Assembly (NCBI GenBank): GCA_016785225.1
Contig: JAFBJZ010000623.1
Coordinates: 1,216,501 to 1,280,500 of the forward strand
Source: Psettodes erumei
Taxonomy: Eukaryota > Chordata > Actinopteri > Pleuronectiformes > Psettodidae
Direction of reading: 5' to 3'
Length of the DNA: 64,000 nt
Under the pieces are notes generated by a model. It did no database searches, was not told the DNA's origin, and saw only the letters and a list, made by a program, of their open reading frames with translations. This document shows positions 48,401-61,700 of this stretch, piece by piece (position 1 is the first letter of the stretch; every line of letters begins with the position of its first letter). The position numbers and the translations under genes are program-made.

Positions 48401-51400
48401 GGTCTTAGCGATGATGTATTTGCAGGTTCCCTGAAAGTCATAGTTGTAACCATCAAACGTGTGGTAGTGGGGGTCACCCCAAGCCCAGCAGGCACCTTGG
48501 TAGTTGGGGGTGCACACAGCTTCACCCTTCTCAACATGGCACGTCTCCTTGACTCGACAATTGGCATCTTTACAGGGATCTACAAAGGATACACAAAAAG
48601 AAATTAAATGGAAAGTTGTAATATAACTCGGCACTATTTTAAAATTTACTGTATGTTTAATGAATGTGTGTGAATGGGTATTTTTGCAGTTAATAAGCTA
48701 AGAATAATTAAAGTTGGGTTATATAAATACATGGTGGTCTTGCCTGTGTTGTAACATGCCCGTATTCCTTTCTTGACCATGCATTTGGTGCTTTTGGGAC
48801 AGGAGTACTTTTCACAGAGCAAGCCTTTCGCTGCATTACAGGTGCACTTTGTGTTACAATTTTCCTCGTACACAACTTCACCAGGCTGGGGATGCAGAGC
48901 AAAGGTCATTACAGAGGGGAAAATAAGATAAGATAAGATAAGATAAGATAAGATAAGATATGCCTTTATTAGTCCCACAGTGGGGAAATTTCCATAAGAG
49001 GTTCAAGAAAGATCCACATTATTTCATGCTTATTCCACATTGTCAAGAACCACACATGGCTAACGTCCAACAGTGAGCAAAAAGTAAAGACAACTTAATT
49101 GCCATGTCAACATGTAACATTGCTGAGGGTGTTTGCTTAAGCCAAGTTCCCACTAAAAAGCTATCTAATGGTACATTGCTGTATATTCAGTGGCTTTTTT
49201 GTACAGACAGAGGTGTTGAACTTTACCTTGTAAGTTCTTCCATTGTCATAGCAGCCACACTCAGTTTCTTCAACACATCTCTGTCCATTGAATAAGAAGC
49301 CAGCATCACATTCACAGCCCTCTGTACAGCTGGTTGAGCACTGGACTATCTCTGTGAGGCCAGGGCAGGATGCAGAGCAGGTGTCTGCACACACTTCATA
49401 GTGACTGTTGACTGGGCATTTCATGGCTGCGATACATTATGGTAAGACAGGGAAAAAGGTTAATTAGAGAAGAGCCTGATGTGGAGAGAATCAAAAAATG
49501 TCAATTTGTCCTTGTCACTCACAACAGAATGAAGATGTCCTCCAGTTTTTGATGTGCACTCCTGCCATGTAACAGTTGAAGGCATAGGCTGCTATGCTGT
49601 TGCACAGCACCTTTCCATCCCCATTGGAAGCACACACATCAAACACACAGTCATCAAAATATGGCTGTGGGTCCAGTTTACTATGGCAGTCTGCAAAAGG
49701 ACCTTTGGGTGCTGTAACAATACCACAGTAAGTGGTTTTTGAAAACACAGCCTTGCGAGCTGGGTCACATATAGGACAGTAATTGCCTTCACAGCCATCG
49801 TCACACACCACATTAGGGATGGTGACCTTCCACGATCTTCCAAAGTCATTAACGTTTTTGGTCACCTGGCCGTTGGGTATTTGGAAGTCATCTTTTTGGA
49901 CACCATTGAAGTTGCCACACAGGCCACAAACCTTGTCACGGTAATTACCAGGCACGGTGACAGTCACATGGTAGACCAGGTCATAAGTGACACGCAGTCC
50001 AAAATATGTTGCAATAACATAATGCAGGCCTTCTTGATAGACCACTACAGCTCCATCATTAATTTTCACAGGAAGGTAGTTAAACACTCCATTCACCTAA
50101 AAAAGCAAACAGTCTAATTTAAAGAAAATGGCTACTGTTGATAAGAACTATATTTGTCAAACTAGTTTTACATCTCTCAGGTATTTCTAATATATAATTA
50201 TATATATATTCTTTATATATTCTTTTAATGTATTACAAATATTGTTCTTGTTCAAATGAGGAACAGATATTCACCAGGACACCAAACATGTTGTTCCTCA
50301 TCGTGAGAGACAAGCCATAGACCTCCACAGAAACCAGCTTAGTGACTGACACCACTTTGTTGTTCACCATCTGGTTCCACTGTTCATTCTCCACTTTAAC
50401 AGAGAAGGCAGTCAGGTGGGTGCCCTCCAGTCTACAGCTCTGAGAGAGTACATAGGTGCAGGTGCCCTGGAAATCAAATTGTCGTCCATCAAAAGATAGG
50501 TAGTGGGGGTCTCCAGAGGCGTGGCACACACCCTTACCAACAGGGTGACACTTTGGACACCATTCTCTATTTTGCACTTCTCATTGGGGCCGCAGGTGAA
50601 CTTTTTGCAATCAACCTGCAAAAAAACAATTGTGAAACAAAGGAAGTGTTGTAAAAACCCAACAGCTTAAATCCCATAGTGCAAGTTCACACTGACATCT
50701 ATCAAATTATTACTTTTCTTATTTTAAAATTTCCACTTCAGCATCAGTTACCTCTCCATCTGCTGTGCATTTGCACTCCTCCTGACACTGCCCGTTGGGG
50801 TAGAACACTTGGCCAACACGGTAGTAGCGCTCGTTGACGAGGCAGCCGCACTGAGAGAAAGGAACACAGGTATCTCCACTGAGGATGTAGCCCTCATCAC
50901 AGGAACAGCTCTCAGCACATTGAACCTGGCAGCCTTCAGGAGGGGCCAGAGTCTGGCAAGTGGCAGGACAGGCAGTTGCACAAACTTCATAGTGGCTGTT
51001 GACTGGACATTTCAACGCTGTACACAAGAGACATAAAAGACTATGTTTATGTGGGGGGGTTTTCTATCCAGAGACAATTTGGTTACATAAAATCCCAGAA
51101 GGAAGAAATACACAATAAAGTATACTTAAAAATGGCTCGGATCAAAAATAGAAATAATAATAAAAGATAAACAGGATAAACAGGATTATTGTACTATTTC
51201 ATTTTTGCAATATAATTCTTTCATCTTCTATACTGTTAAGTGAATATTGCTCACTTTGCCTGTTCTGAAAATGATTTTTCTTTTTAAATCAAAGCATTTC
51301 TCACCACAGAACAGACTGGATCTCCAGGTGTACACCATGGCCCCCACAGCATGACAGGCAGATGTGTATGCTGTAATGGCCTGACAGAGCACATCTTTTC

Positions 51401-54400
51401 TGCCCTTATACAGGCAAACATCATAAACACAGTCTTCAAAGTAGCTAGCTGGGTCCACCTTGGCATGGCAGTCACGGAAAGGCCCTCTGGGGTCCCTCAG
51501 TATACCACAGAAATCCCCTTTTTCATAGTGAACCTTCTGGGTAATGTCACAGTTAGGACACACCCCTTTACAGCCTTCAACACAGCCTGGGATCTCAGCC
51601 ACTCGCCAGCTTGCACCAAAATCGGCTGGTGAGACAGGTTTGCCACTGCTCTTTGGAACCAGATCATCCTGGGATTTACCATTGTAGTTTCCACAAAGCC
51701 CGCAAACAGCTCCCATGTAGTTGCTTGGCAGTGTTACAAACAAAGCACTTTCCCAGTTGAAGGAGACTTTGAGGCCGAAGTTTGTGATGACAACAGCATA
51801 CCATCCGCTCTTATACACAGACACCTGTCCATCAGCTAAGGTGACAGGCAGGTTGACCAGTTCGTCATTCACCTGGTGGAGAATACACCATGATATTTAC
51901 ACTGAATTTCGGTATAAAGCATTAAAATATAGTAGAAAAACATAGTAATATAGTAAAGAATATGACCAGCATTATGTACTTCTCACCATAATCAGGCCCA
52001 GGTATGTCCTTGTAATGACAATGTTCAGGGAATACATTTTGATCTCTACCAGTTTGGTGTAGGAAACCATCTTGCTGCCCCGATGATCATTCTGCACCAA
52101 CACTTCAAATGGGACTAACTCTGGGTCCTTTTTGCAGAGGGCAACCAGTTGGTACACACATGTGCCCTGAAAGTCAAACTTCTTCTTGTCAAAGGTCATG
52201 TAGTGGGGGTCACCTGTGGCTTGGCAGGTGCTGTGGGAGACTGCTTGGCACTTTCTTATACCCTCCACCACCTGGCACTGCTGCCCTGGCCCACAATGTT
52301 TTTCCTTACATTCCATGTGTCTGCTTCCAGCGACACATTTACACCATCGCTGACAACCCTTGTCAGCCCAGAATGATTCCCCAGCAGGGACGTATCGGCC
52401 CTCGTAGGTGCAACCACACTGAGCGGCTGGCACACACTGACCTCTGCTCAAAACAAAGCCTGCGTTACAGGTGCAGGTCTCCACGCAAGGGTGTTTGCAT
52501 TTGGAGGGAGCATTAGGATCAGAACAAGTGGCAGGGCAGGCATTGCCACAGAGCTCATAGTGACTGTTGGCTGGACATTTAGCAGCTTTAGGGAGAGGAA
52601 GGATAATAAAGTGTGATTAATAATAACCCCTCCACAAACAAAAAAACATGAATCTAGTGATTCATTTAGCTAACATTACTTACGGCATTTGGCCATCTTC
52701 CTCCAATCATGTACCTCTACTCCAACGGCCTGGCAGGCATCAGAATAAGCCTCCAGTGCCCTGCAAAGGAAACGTCGTAGGCCACCTCCCATGCATACAT
52801 CATACTTACAGTTCTCCAGGTATATATTTGGTTCAATGACAGCATGACATTTGCTGAATGGCCCGCCCATTATAAGTGTGATGAGCCCACAAAATAAGTC
52901 ACTCTCCCAGGTCTTTAGCAGGCTGTGTTCACAGCGCTGACACCCACCCACACAATCATCTCTGCACTGAGCATCTTTAACCAGCCCTGGCACCTTCCAG
53001 CTGCTCCCAAACGCAACAACCCCATCTGCCTTTGAGCCAGAGGGTGTTGTGAAATCATCATTGGGGTTGCCATTGAAATTGCCACAGAGACCACAAGTTT
53101 TACCAGCATATCTGCTGGACAGATTAACCACAAGATGGTGTTCCCAATCATAGCGGACAGTCAGGCCAAAATGAGTCTCAATGACCACTGAGCGCCCGCT
53201 CTGAAACATGTTTAATTTGTTGTTGTTCAAGTTTACTGGCAAACTCCACAGAGAGTTGTCAATCTGCAAGAAACACAACAGAAAATACATTATGAGGACA
53301 TTAAACTCTTATTGTATTGCTATTAATTCAGGAATAACTGATATTCATAGTGTTGAATTAAGATTGAGTTAACTTAAAACTATATATCATAATATATAAA
53401 TATATAATAATTAATATTCAATCAAAATAATGTGTTAACGATTGTGATAACGATAAAAATCTTTTACTAACAGAGACAGAAGGCCTTACCCTCACACGAC
53501 CTGTCTCAGACCGAACTACTGTGATGGTGAAACCATACACCTTCACTGTGACAAGGCTGACGTAAGACACCCTGAGGCTTCCTCTGTTCTCATTCTGGGC
53601 AAGGATTTCAAACTCTGGGAGGTGATCCTTTCCACAGTTTTTAGTAATGACGTATGTACAGGTACCCATGAAGTCAAAGTATCTTCCATCAAAGGTCCGG
53701 TAGTGAGGATCTCCCGTGGCCCAGCATATACCATGCTTATCCGCTGGCTTGGGGACACAGTAGGGATACCCTCCCTTCATCTCACACACCTCATTGGTAC
53801 TGCAGGTGACAGTACTGCAGGAATAATATACTTGAAAAACATGAAGAATATAAAGTTAATACTAACATTGTTCCAGTTAACATATTTGTAATTTAATGTA
53901 AACATTTTCATCTCTTGAGTTAACATACTGTTTATCCTAACAACATCTGCATAGAATGAGCAGATTTTAATATGTGCTCCTTACTTGGCTGCATGCATTG
54001 CGCTGGGGAACCATAACCATTCATCTTGCTGACTCCTATACTGTAGAGAGCAAAGTGGGAACCAGAGCTGGACACAATGTGTCTATTGCTTCCAGAGCTT
54101 TGCTTGTAGGATATCTCAGCCCAAGAGAACTCTGTCCCTGCAACCTTTTTCCACTCAACATTACGGGGCAGGTTTCGACCATCAATATGCAACTCTGCTA
54201 TTGCATTGGTCTGTGCCACAATCAAAGCTTGGTTTTGAAATCCATCAAGAGCCTCTAGTGAGTAAGAGGTGCAGAAATGGACTGTGGACAGGATGGTCAT
54301 CAAGAAAGGGTCGTAGATTTTTGCCCTTCCATTTGTGACGCCGTTGAAGAGCAAGAGGACCTGGATGTCATGGTCAGACTGAATGGACAGTGTTTCAGGA

Positions 54401-56290
54401 CTGTGGTAGTGGAGCTCTCTTACCTGCCCACGGGTCAAACTCATAACATCTTCACGGTTGCCATATTGGACAGTGACACGGGTGGGCTGGGAAGCCTGGA
54501 GGTAAACACTGTCATATTTCCGCTGGAAACTCAGGGGAGGCACGACGAAGCTGGATCCCCAGTGGATTACTGGCAGCAGCTGCTCATAGACGTGGTTACA
54601 TTTCGAGAAGCGCCAGGTGCAAGTGTGACCCGTGAAAACAGCCATTGGGTACTCGGAGATAACTCTGGTGCCGGAAAGTTCGTACGTGCTTTGTAGTTGG
54701 ACACTCTCATATGGCTGGAGATCTATTGCCATATAGCTGCCACTCTCATAGACACGACCTTGGAACTTGATTGGGCCTCGTGGGGAAATTTCCACTTTGT
54801 TGCTGTATTTTCCATTTGTCACAGAGAACTCTTTATGGGAGCCAAAAGGGGATATACCTGGTGTAAAGATGAAATATTCTGTACCCCAGAGATCAATGGG
54901 ATACACCACAGAGGTGTCTGCTGTGTATGTTTTGTAGCTGAAGGAGGTCACAGTCACATCTGCTGAGGCTTCAATGCGCACTGTGTTAGGGGATTTCGCG
55001 CTGCCATACATCTCAACAGTAGTTGGTAGGCTGACGGTGACCCTTTCTCCAATATTCAGGGTTTTCTCTTGCTTGAAGTTCAAGGGAGGTACTGTCACTG
55101 TTACTTTAGCATTGGCCTGAGCAGCAGTAATGTAGAGCTGAAAACGAGGAGTATCGTAATCAGGAGCATAATTCTCCATGAAGGACAGGGCAAACTCCCT
55201 CCCTGCCCATCCAGCGCTAGATGGACCTGGCAGATGGGGGCAAGACAAACAGACAGAAACAGACAGAAAAAACACATGTCAAGAGAAGAGTTCTTTTCAA
55301 CTTACTAAGTACAAAATTGTGCTTCACAAATCTGGTGTATGAAGAAAATATGTCAAAAAAGCATTAGGAAATAATTGAGAGTGTATGTGCCAAGGCAATC
55401 AAAGGATTCACAGACTGGCAATACAAACTTGGCTTGAGACTTCTTGGATCGCATACACACTACAAAGAAACAAAATGACACCAAAGAGAGAGTGACTGAA
55501 AAATAGCCCCATTTCAAAGTTAAAAAGCAGGGAAGAATGTGAGGCTGTAAGGGGTGAATTGCCTTTTTCCTTGATAACTGCTGAGAGATTTAGACTGAGA
55601 AGTAGTCACTTGACTGCTTCTCAGCAGCACTCAATAAGTCACTTTCACAGACAGTATAATTGCATAATGGAAATATTATCAATATCTGCTCCTATTCTGT
55701 GAAAAGAACATTTTCTGGGCTCAGTCAGGGCCTGGGGGATATTTACACTCCTGTTTCACCCATTCACTATAATAGTTGCAACTCAATAGCAGCTGAAGGT
55801 AAATGCTATTCCCAACAAAAGCAAATTTCAATTTAGATGGCTATCCTCTATGCGCTCCACTCTCAAATTCTTCTGTTTAACATTCTGCTTCATTCACACA
55901 AGCACCTGGTATGGCCGCACAACAAAGCTCAGCTGATTGAGTTAAAAAGGCTGGATTCATTTCTTCAAATTGAGTGATCACTTGGCTTCACATCCTGCTG
56001 GAGTATTGTGAGCCAAGGTTTGAGGAATGCTGCTTCAATTGATTAACTGAGCCACATTTATCCAGGTTTAAAGCTGGTAAGCTGGTCTAAATTTAAGAAG
56101 AGAAAGGTTTGGTTTTTCCTGAATTTTCCCAGTTTTCACTTCATTGAATTTGTGCTTAAAATCATAATAACTTGGAAAGAAAACAGGTCCAGATATATAT
56201 CAACTTAAATTTAAAAAAAGAAGGATTTTATCGATAACATTTTTCGATTTTGAAAACGATGAAAACAGGACAAAACAAAAACAAAAACAG

Positions 56291-56322
<32 letters not shown>

Positions 56323-56971
56323 TAAAAACTACTACTAAAATACTGATAAAAACTCAGTCAGTCCATTGCTGTGAGTGTCTGCAGCAGATATATTTGTGAT
56401 CACAGACTTGATCAGGAACAGTACCCATGCAAGAAGGACCAGGCAAGGCCCAAGGGGCCAGTACAAATGAGTTTCACAGAATTCCCAGTGTGTCCAAACA
56501 GAGGGAACATGTAGAGCATGGAAGTACAACCCAATGGCATGGTACAGTACAGACTGTACAGTACCACTGACAGTCACAAATACAGTTGATTGCAGTCAGG
56601 CCCCAAGTTGACTTTTCACCCTTAATATAATTATTATTACCTTTTATTGATTATAATGTAATCAATAAAAGGTCCCCAGATTTTCAGAAATGTTGAATAG
56701 GTGTCTGACAAAGTATATCCTAATTCTTCGATGTGTCGGCATGAAATCGTATAATTTAGCCATATCTTAAAGGAAGGTGAAGAAGGTGATTTCCAAACTC
56801 TTTGCAATGTCCATACCAAACATGAGGGCTTTTTTCCAGAAAAAATGGGAGAGAAAACAAGGTTGAAATTTAAATCAGTAACATTTAAGTGCATCCTGCC
56901 ATCGAGTATGACAAAATATACTTACAGCTGAGTAAAGCCCCCAAAACACAAAGCAGCAACAGAGTATCCAT
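42435..56971 (-). CDS. fcgbp: IgGFc-binding protein-like (FCGBP/zonadhesin family), 21 exons, one frameshift
   Basis: Secreted mucus-type protein. Exons (right to left): 56926-56971, 53985-55226, 53490-53830, 52684-53263, 51987-52585, 51305-51872, 50752-51017, 50275-50615, 49523-50096, 49227-49426, 48744-48885, 48251-48579, 47566-48145, 46871-47469, 45979-46546, 45260-45858, 44579-45146, 44271-44470, 43699-44079, 43307-43593, 42435-42444; about 3,006 codons if one missing base is allowed. Signal peptide MDTLLLLCVLGALLS, IgGFc-binding N-terminal domain (to residue 430), then six VWD-C8-TIL assemblies and a seventh, partial VWD. Each of the six has GDPHY near its start and CGLCGN(F/Y)N midway. 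Exon 8 lacks one base at 50551-50555, which as written stops translation at about residue 1,280. The intron after 48744 starts with GC. The N-terminal domain favours FCGBP over zonadhesin or tectorin. Confidence 0.88.
43307..44470 (-). other. fcgbp: Terminal, degenerate seventh VWD unit of fcgbp
   Basis: Exons 18-20. The TIL part is normal (SHYEVCADTCGETC...), but where the other units read GDPHY this one reads CSISQVGQFSSFDG, so the GDPH self-cleavage site is absent. CGLCGNYN has become CGACGNYNN, and the frame ends after the VWD with no C8 domain. The protein then finishes in a 10-base coding exon (42435-42444). Confidence 0.75.
48922..48995 (-). mobile_element. Retroelement tail with ATAAG/GATA repeat
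   Basis: A run of (AGATA)n at 48922-48960 is followed by TGCCTTTATTAGTCCCACAGTGGGGAAATTT. Read on the minus strand this is AAATTTCCCC...GGACTAATAAAGGCA plus a repeat tail, the same type of fish retroelement end as at 32490. It lies in the fcgbp intron between exons 10 and 11. Confidence 0.6.
56299..56322 (+). repeat. (AC)n microsatellite
   Basis: About 12 AC units in fcgbp intron 1. Confidence 0.9.
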
Positions 56972-57096
56972 GGCTGAAAGACAAATTCTTGCTTTAGTCA
57001 CACAAGTATATAATATTTAAACTATTTAAGCAAAGTAAATGCAACAATTTGACAAAACAGTCAACATAAATAATGTCAGTGTGAACCGTTCTTACC

Positions 57097-57145
57097 TGCT
57101 AAGAATGAAGTGATACATTTTTTTTACACCATCCTTTTATATGCT
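57097..57145 (-). promoter_or_regulatory. fcgbp: fcgbp core promoter and non-coding exon 1
   Basis: The minus strand reads CATATAAAAGG (plus about 57135-57145). About 48 bases after the TATA start is a donor TTAGCAG|GTAAGAAC at about 57096, so the first exon is very short and untranslated. The next exon has its acceptor (TCTTTCAG) two bases before the ATG at 56971. A TATA-driven start fits a tissue-restricted secretory gene. Confidence 0.6.
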
Positions 57146-58790
57146 CTGAGGGACAAATACATAGCCAATCAAAAACCTTAAAGCCCAAAAGGTAGGACTT
57201 TGAAAAAAATATCCATTTCAAACAAATGAAGGTAGAACTTGGCAATGGCTTGTAGGCCCTGCTGTGTATTGACATAGGTGTTGACTTAGGTGTGAGATGC
57301 AATACCAACCTATATGTGATGAGTCATTCATCTTTCGCTTTATTAACACACCCAGTGAGACGCACTGTCCTTAAGTTGCAAAAATTTGCCAAGAACTGCA
57401 TTAACTGCATTAACTCCTCAATAATTTGTATCAGTGTAGATGATGATATATTTGTAGTTATCTGTAATAAATTTGTACTTGAAGAAAAAGAATTATATCA
57501 ACATTTTCTCCCTTTCTCTTAAGTAGAAAATGTACAAAACACTGAAAAAGACATCATTAAAACATTAATCATAATATTAATAGATTTTTTGAAATTCCCC
57601 TGCCACTGGATGTGTTATACCAGGCAGATATAGGTCAGCTTGATTATTTGTTCACATTCAGCTGTGCTGTATATTCTGGTGTAACCAAATAATATTATCC
57701 ATTTTAGCTTGGGCAAGGCACGAATGTGATAAGAGTAAAATCGCTTATCTTCAAAGTTACCCAGGAGTCTCTGAGCAGACCATCAACAGTCTGGTTTGAC
57801 AACAGGTCTTGGTTTTGAGGAATGCAAAATTGATGTGGATATCTCACATCATAAAACATTATGCATTTCCAAATGCTGGTTTCTTTGAGAAGCTATGATC
57901 ATATATTTTCTAATGTACAAATAAACAGACTGTGATGCAAGTGTGTTTCAGCATAAAAAATGAATGAAGCTTTGCCAAAATGTGCCAGTATGTTCTTTAT
58001 CTAAAAAATGCATCTTATGGCTTAGTGTTTGGTTTTTAGTTATCCAAAAAAAAATCACATGCATGTAAGTCCTAACTCACAATTTCTGCGAATGTCCTTA
58101 TGTGTTCTTTAAGCCAATTCATGTTTGTAATACACTGATGCGTCCCATGTATATCTTGCAAAATGGGCAGATAATTCCACGACACTCATGGATCAGCTCT
58201 TAAAGTAACATTTCGGTGAGTTGGTAGTCGTTTTTAAAATGGGAGGTGTCTGTTGGCTTTGTGTCACCCAAGAATAACAGCATGTAGTCTTGGGTGCAAC
58301 AATCATTTGTAATGGAGCAAAAGTCAATATAACTTCGCCCTCAAAAGTTTGCATTAGATTTTTTTAAAATTATGATAAAAATCCCTCAAATATTTAATTG
58401 GTGTTCATTTGGTCAGAAGTCCTTGGGCAGGGCATCACTAAGCCTGGCTTAGATATACTGTACACATATTGTGGATTTATATTCAGGCGTGCCCTCTTAT
58501 TTTGTTGAAATGTAATCAACATTGACCACAGATGACATTGTTTAAAAAAGGTGTATGGTCCAACTGATAAGAGTGCTGACAGAGAGTTCAAATAAAGTAC
58601 ATTAGAACTTGTCCACAGCTGGTGGTAACTGAAAAATGTTTTAAACTGTGTTTGTATTTAAAAAACAGACTTTCAAAAAGATGCATTCTGCAGGAAATAA
58701 AAGTCACTTATCACCAAGTGAAGCCAATGTGATGAACAGAAATTAAATTCATTGCTGACTTCACTTGTAGTTAACACATATACAGTTTTG
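57146..58790. other. Intergenic between fcgbp and its decayed relative
   Basis: AT-rich, with no recognised exon, repeat family or RNA gene. Confidence 0.5.
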
Positions 58791-58794
58791 TTTT

Positions 58795-61700
58795 GGTGGA
58801 GAGGATCATTTACCAGCCGTGTAAGTCAGGGAGAACTCGACTGTGTGAGTGGAGGTCACTGAGGGTTCCACAGAGGCCACACAATTTGCCAGAGTACCAG
58901 AGAGAGACCTTTACTGTCTCCATGGTAATACCAAACTATCTCCAATGCAGACTACATCCCAACATCTCTCCTCAAGATCATTGTGATCTTTGATTTGTCT
59001 TGGTTCATACCAGATAAAAGGGACACCCCTGATGACATTATGCAATGGAGAGACACAAAGTGTTTATTCACCTGTGGAGTACAATGGGAAGTTCTGGCAA
59101 ACCCTGCAAAATTACAATGGCTAGTTTATGGCGTTCCAAATTCTGAGGAGTGTTACATTTTCACCATACCTTCCTATATTGCAACCTATAATCCATCCAA
59201 GATCCAGGATCCATCTAACACATCCAGCCTGGAGAAGCTGCCAACACAAGGTCCATTGTAAGACTGACCAACCACTCACTGGCCTCATCAAAGAGCTCAG
59301 CTGCTGCCCACTGAGTGAGGAGATCTGAAGTTTACAAACCTCAGGTCTGTCATAACATCTCCAGAAACCATTATTTAGAGCACACTGCTGCCCTGGGGTG
59401 CAGCCTGCCTTCTCACATATCCCCCCACCAGCATATCTGGGTGCAGTCATCAGTGTACAATTTCTCAAGAAGACAAGTGTTTCAGAAGACAAAACAAAAT
59501 CAATTCTGCTTGTGAGTTTTGTTTGCAGATAAACTCTCTTGGGAACGTGCACACAACACACCCACACTGACTCTAAGATACACACCCATCAAGCACATTT
59601 CCATAGCTGCACTGGCAGCCCCCTGAACAACCAGCTGCTGAAGAACCAGCCTGGAGCAGAGCAGGGCATGAGTTGGCGCTGGAGTCAGCACTCCCTTGTG
59701 ACCAAGGTGCACTGTAGACATTTCCATGGCCTGTTTGGTGACAACATTGCAAGGGTGTATACAGTCCTGTATGCAACATGCATCAACCTGAGAATGACAG
59801 AAACAGAATGTATGAGGATTATATTTTTCAAGACTATCAGTAAGACCTTGCAAAGTACTCACCAAAACGTTTTTTGGTTCATCTTTTCTCACCATCATTT
59901 CCAAACCATAGATCAGAAAAGTGTGTCATTCTGACCTGAAACCACCTGCCATCCTTCGTACAGCCACACTGTTCTGCTGGTACACAGGGATGGTCATCAT
60001 AAAGGCACTGAGCATCACATTGGCAACCTTTCTCACAGTCTCTGACACAATGCACTGCTTGGCTAACATCAGGACACATGGAGCAAGCATTGGCATACTG
60101 GCTGTAGTGGCTGAATTGAAGACATCAATAAGCTGAAAAACAAAGCAAAAAAGTGACTGTTCAGTATAGTATACTATTTCATTTAATTAAAAATTTTCCA
60201 TTTAATTATATTGTAATAAAATCATGTACCAAGCTGTTAGACTTACCACATCCATACACGCTGCCTCATAGGACATCATAGGAAGCTGTTCCTTTGCAAT
60301 ACAAAGACTTTTCATGCAGAGGGAGGAGTATTTCTGTGGGCAAAATAAAGGGTGACAAGAGGAGAATGATCCCCTTGGGTGGGTAAGGAGGCCACAGAAA
60401 GGTGTACACTGGCACAGGGAACTGGCAGAGTTGACAGTTACTTCACATGTGTAGCTGCAGGATGATTCACTATCAAACAACTTCCACAATAGTCCAAAGA
60501 TGTCAACATCAGAGATCACTGTGCCACTAGGCAGCTGCAGGTGGTCTAAGGGATTATCACTGTAGTTCCCACAAAGGCCACAGGTAGTTTGGTGGCAAGT
60601 GTCTGGGATCTTGACCTGAATGTGGTTTTGTAGGTCTGAAATGAGCTCAACTGAGTGTGGGGCCTCGATGGTTATCCAGCCATTTTTTTGATGTACTTTG
60701 TTCTGGGAGAATGGCAGATTCTCATAAACACCATTTACCTGGGAGAAATGATTCACTTTTATGAATGCTGTGAAAAACATGAACAATAAGTCAAGTTGAA
60801 GGTTGTGAAATCGTGACATGAATTATATGATTTTTTTTCCAGGAAAAGCTGTTGACGTCTTAAAACATTTTATTGACTTGTAGGTAGATCTGGCTGTCTT
60901 CACTGTGGTTGCTCTGTGCAGCAATCAAAACAGGCTCCACACCCAGTTTCTTGAGAGAGCACGTCTACTACACAGTGTAGTTACAGGAACCGTCAAATTC
61001 AAACACCTTTCCATCAAACAAAGTGTATTCTGTCTGCTCTATCAACAGAATAGTGTGCCAATTTGGGTTTGGGGTGGCAACCTTGAACACCACTACACTC
61101 CTCATCCTCTCCATAGGGCACATTATGACAAGTCATATGTTCTCCAGCATGACATAAACAGCTTTATTCACATGTAGACACCACCTGTCCTGCCCTGAGA
61201 TACTCTCCTTGGTGAAAGCAACCACAGTTTTCTGGATAGACACAGTGGCTGCCACTGTGAACTAAATCTGCTTCACAGAGGCAGTGTGTCCTCATGTTTG
61301 GAGCCATCTCTACTGTGTTATCCTTCAGGCGGATGCACAGGCAAACAGAGGAAGAACCTGTGCTGTATCTGTTACTGGAGGGAAAGGACAGGTCTGTACA
61401 GATACAGAAAGACATAAGTAACTTTGGGCTGAAAGACAGGAAAGTGATGTAAAGGTTAGGGTTGACCAGTGATGCATTAGTACCATCTAGTGGTCTGATA
61501 GTATCTTAAAGGTTGTGGCCTCAATACCAATGAGTAACAGCACACTGGATTTAATTTATATTAAAAATCTGAACTTGTAATAAATACGCAAGGGAAGAAA
61601 CTTTATATGAAGTACCTGCAGGCATATATCTGATTTGAATGCCAATAATCAGCATTTTCCTCATATTATGTGATCAATATCAGTATCGACAATCTAAGCA

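Noticed and set aside
53974..54966. Three consecutive plus-strand open frames
   Set aside because: Antisense shadows of the long IgGFc-binding exon (53985-55226).
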